From assembly GCA_025355485.1 (NCBI GenBank), contig JANXZP010000080.1, forward strand, positions 1 through 8,957: a stretch of 8,957 nt of DNA, in the 5' to 3' direction. The position numbers and the translations under genes are program-made. The stretch comes from Pseudomonadota bacterium (lineage in GTDB: Bacteria; Pseudomonadota; Gammaproteobacteria; Xanthomonadales; Xanthomonadaceae). Of the stretch, positions 7,240 to 8,957 are shown piece by piece; position 1 is the first letter of the stretch; every line of letters starts with the position of its first letter. Below the pieces are notes generated by a model that was not told where the DNA came from, ran no database searches, and was given only the letters and a program-made list of their open reading frames with translations.

Positions 7240-8145
7240 ATGTTCTTTCGTAACCTGACGCTGTTCCGTTTCCCCGCTTCCCTCGATCTCTCCCAACTCG
7301 AATCGCATCTCGCCGACTGCGCGCTCAAGCCCGCCGGTCCGCTGGAAATGTTGTCGCGCGGTTTTGTCTCGCCCTTCGGCAGGGATGAAGTCGTGTTGTC
7401 GCATCGCGTCGGCGATTGCATCTGGCTGACCATCGGCGGCGAGGAACGCCTGCTGCCGTCGTCCGTCGTCAACGAGGAAGCCGCGAAGAAGGTCTCGAAA
7501 GCCGAGCAACGCGAGGGCCGCAAGCTCGGCGGCCGCGCACGTCGGAAGATCAAGGAGGACATCGTCCACGACCTGCTGCCGCGCGCGTTCGTGCGGCAGC
7601 TGCGCACCGATGCGTATCTCGACCTCGAACATGGTTTCATCGCGGTCGACACCAGTTCGCGCAAAAGCGCCGAAGCCGTTGTCAGCGAAGTGCGCCGCGC
7701 GCTCGGCAGTTTTCCCGCGTTGCCGCCGAACGCCGAGACCAGCCCGCGCGCGGTGCTGACCGGTTGGATCGCCGGCGAAAAGCTTCCCGAAAGCGTCACG
7801 CTCGGCGACGAATGCGAACTGAAAGACCCAGCCGACCGCGGCGCGATCGTGAAATGCCAACGCCAGGAACTGCAGGGCGAGGAAATTGGCAAGCACCTCG
7901 AGTCCGGCAAGCAGGTCACGCGCCTCGCATTGAACTTCGACGATCACGTTTCGTTCGTGCTCGGCGAAGACCTCGTCGTGCGCAAGCTCAAGTTCCTCGA
8001 TGGCGCCGTCGACCAGCTCGAGAACGCCGAGCGCGAATCGGTGCACGCCGAACTCGATGCGCGCTTCGCGTTGATGTCGGGCGAACTCAAGCGGCTGTTC
8101 GTGATGCTGGAGAAGGCGTTCAAGCTGAGTCGCGCGGAGGCGTGA
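7240..8145 (+). CDS. rdgC: Recombination-associated protein RdgC
   Basis: RdgC is a nucleoid-associated protein that forms a ring-shaped dimer around double-stranded DNA, binds without sequence specificity and limits RecA loading and activity. The 301-residue product matches the usual length (E. coli 303). Family blocks visible: MFFRNLTLFRF at the N-terminus, ILPS-like RLLPSSVV (70-77), DLLPRAF (111-117), the IDTxxGLIxVD-like block LDLEHGFIAVDTSS (127-140), the EEIGKHLESGKQVTRLAL block (215-231), and RFALMSGEL near the end. An in-frame ATG at 7234 exists, but AAGGA at 7230-7234 is well spaced (five bases) for ATG 7240 and overlaps the earlier codon, so 7240 is chosen. It lies 33 bases after ttcA on the same strand with no terminator-like structure between, so the two are probably one transcript. 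Confidence 0.93.
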   Translation: MFFRNLTLFRFPASLDLSQLESHLADCALKPAGPLEMLSRGFVSPFGRDEVVLSHRVGDCIWLTIGGEERLLPSSVVNEEAAKKVSKAEQREGRKLGGRARRKIKEDIVHDLLPRAFVRQLRTDAYLDLEHGFIAVDTSSRKSAEAVVSEVRRALGSFPALPPNAETSPRAVLTGWIAGEKLPESVTLGDECELKDPADRGAIVKCQRQELQGEEIGKHLESGKQVTRLALNFDDHVSFVLGEDLVVRKLKFLDGAVDQLENAERESVHAELDARFALMSGELKRLFVMLEKAFKLSRAEA

Positions 8146-8247
8146 GGCTTGGTAGCGCGGATGGAGTCCCGGCAACGTTGCTTCGGCGAATTCTCGCGGC
8201 AAGACTCAGATACGCTATGAATGAAGAGAAATTTGTCGAGGAAAGCT

Positions 8248-8721
8248 ATGACTCGTGAACTGTCAGTTTTGGTAGCCGCGCTGCTGCTCGCGGGATGTTC
8301 TTTCAGCGATAAGGAGCCGCCTGTGCCAGCAACTGCGGCTCAAACAACAAAGGAAGTTGTAGATCTAAAAGCGAAGCTAAATGTTGCGCAAGCTAAAATA
8401 GATACCATCGATGCGCGAGTCGCGATTCTTGAAAAAGCAAAGGCAGAAGACCCAAAAGACCAAACCGAAATCATGTGGCGAACGGTAACGGTCACTAACA
8501 CAGGGGTCGTCAGGGTCATCAAAAGCATCTCAACTCCGCAGCCTTTATCTGCATACTCCTCTAGCAGTGAATGCATGACGGCGATGCACGCCTACGTGGC
8601 TCCTCAGCGTATCCATGCAAACGATCTGATGTCCTTCGTTGTTCAATATCCCGACAGACTGGAGGGCACGAATTATCAATGTCTACCTGTTGGGATCGAA
8701 CCTCGACAGACTAGCAAGTAG
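8248..8721 (+). CDS. Small lipoprotein of unknown function, low GC, coiled-coil then Cys-pair domain
   Basis: A 157-residue predicted lipoprotein that I do not recognise. ATG 8248 is preferred over the in-frame ATG 8221 because GAGGAAAG lies just upstream and the signal peptide then begins normally (MTREL, hydrophobic core, lipobox LLAGC with Cys17). Residue 18 is Ser, suggesting the outer membrane. A Pro/Ala/Thr linker is followed by a heptad-like helix (about 37-66), then a small domain with two cysteines, Cys109 in SSSECMTAM and Cys145 in YQCLPVGIEPR, probably disulfide-bonded in the periplasm. A hand count over 8281-8700 gives about 50% GC, with many AAA, CTA, GTA and TTA-type codons, against 65-68% in sampled neighbouring genes. 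The TAG stop (8719-8721) is the first triplet of the palindromic repeat that follows. These traits suggest recent acquisition or relaxed selection. Confidence 0.7.
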   Translation: MTRELSVLVAALLLAGCSFSDKEPPVPATAAQTTKEVVDLKAKLNVAQAKIDTIDARVAILEKAKAEDPKDQTEIMWRTVTVTNTGVVRVIKSISTPQPLSAYSSSSECMTAMHAYVAPQRIHANDLMSFVVQYPDRLEGTNYQCLPVGIEPRQTSK

Positions 8722-8802
8722 GGCGGATTAGCGCAGCGTAATCCGCCATTTCGTGTTCAATGCTGATGGCGGATTACCCCGCGACGCGGCTAATCGGCCC
8801 TA
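8719..8802. repeat. Large palindromic intergenic repeat (REP/MITE-like)
   Basis: The left arm (8719-8749, starting TAGGGCGGATTAGC and ending TAATCCGCCAT) and right arm (8766-8802, starting ATGGCGGATTAC and ending TAATCGGCCCTA) are inverted copies of each other around a 16-base loop, with mismatches and about six extra bases in the middle of the right arm. Each arm is itself a hairpin: GGCGGATTA (8722-8730) pairs perfectly with TAATCCGCC (8739-8747). In the right arm GGCGGATTA pairs with TAATCGGCC with one mismatch, around an inner CCGCG/CGCGG stem. From memory, GGCGGATTAGCGCAGCGTAA-type palindromes are scattered in many proteobacterial genomes; I cannot count copies here. It may also act as a transcript end or mRNA stabiliser for the lipoprotein gene. 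Confidence 0.8.
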
Positions 8803-8851
8803 CATTCGACTCGACCCTTGACTGCGCGCCGCCCGGCTTCATGCTGTACAC

Positions 8852-8957
8852 ATGCCTTCCTTCCTGCGCCGCCTGATCGCTCCAACTCGCGCGAATCCTG
8901 TCGCCACCAACGAAACCATTGCACTGCGCCTGCCCGACGGCAGCGAGATTGACGTGC
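8852..8957 (+). CDS. Start of a further gene, possibly YgjP/SprT-like M48-type metallopeptidase (3' truncated)
   Basis: Thirty-five codons are open to the window edge from ATG 8852, beginning MPSFLRRLIAP and continuing to ETIALRLPDGSEIDV. A short basic, hydrophobic start followed by a beta-strand pair LxLPDGxxxxV resembles the N-terminus of YgjP-type (DUF45) zinc metallopeptidases, where such a segment precedes the conserved arginine-rich and HExxH regions. Those regions lie beyond the window, so the assignment is tentative. A TTGACT hexamer at 8818-8823 could be a -35 box, but no convincing -10 sits 16-18 bases after it. No clear Shine-Dalgarno is seen. The ATG at 8841 is in a different frame. 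Confidence 0.45.
   Translation, partial: MPSFLRRLIAPTRANPVATNETIALRLPDGSEIDV

Noticed and set aside
8172..8181. GCAACGTTGC palindrome in the rdgC-lipoprotein gap
   Set aside because: Ten bases is short, it has no loop or T-run and no clear relation to a promoter; likely chance.
7228..8202. 324-codon minus-strand frame opposite rdgC
   Set aside because: It mirrors rdgC almost exactly and carries no motif of its own; rdgC is confirmed by family blocks along its length.
1..8957. Defence island, toxin-antitoxin, CRISPR, prophage or biosynthetic cluster
   Set aside because: Every sizeable gene is a recognisable housekeeping gene or a plain lipoprotein; no nuclease, methylase, integrase or repeat-spacer pattern is visible.

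Overview
The window looks like a stretch of a high-GC gammaproteobacterial chromosome. The protein sequences and the gene set (rep, an e(P4)-like lipoprotein phosphatase, plsB, a DUF465 protein, ttcA, rdgC) point to the Xanthomonadales/Lysobacterales, perhaps Rhodanobacteraceae or Lysobacteraceae. That placement comes from memory of family sequences, not from a search. Two hand-counted lines of coding sequence gave about 65-68% GC. The one clear exception is a gene near the right end, at about 50%.

Layout, left to right: (1) the 3' two-thirds of rep (SF1A DNA helicase), cut by the window edge; (2) a lipoprotein acid phosphatase/5'-nucleotidase of the e(P4) HAD family; (3) a lipoprotein of unknown function with a Pro/Ala/Glu/Ser-rich tail and a well-formed sigma70-type promoter; (4) plsB, the membrane glycerol-3-phosphate acyltransferase, which begins directly after a perfect 12-bp hairpin; (5) a small DUF465/YdcH-like coiled-coil protein on the minus strand, convergent with plsB and divergent from ttcA; (6) ttcA (tRNA 2-thiocytidine synthesis) and rdgC (nucleoid-associated RecA modulator), 33 bases apart and probably co-transcribed; (7) a short AT-richer lipoprotein gene whose stop codon lies inside a large palindromic intergenic repeat; (8) the first 35 codons of a further gene, possibly a YgjP/SprT-like metallopeptidase.

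Most of the window is ordinary housekeeping: DNA replication and recombination (rep, rdgC), envelope and phospholipid synthesis (plsB and two lipoproteins) and tRNA modification (ttcA). I see no defence system, CRISPR array, prophage, integrase, transposase, tRNA or rRNA. What deserves a second look is non-coding or accessory: the low-GC lipoprotein with its palindromic repeat at the right end, the hairpin at the plsB translation start, and a palindrome in the ttcA upstream region.
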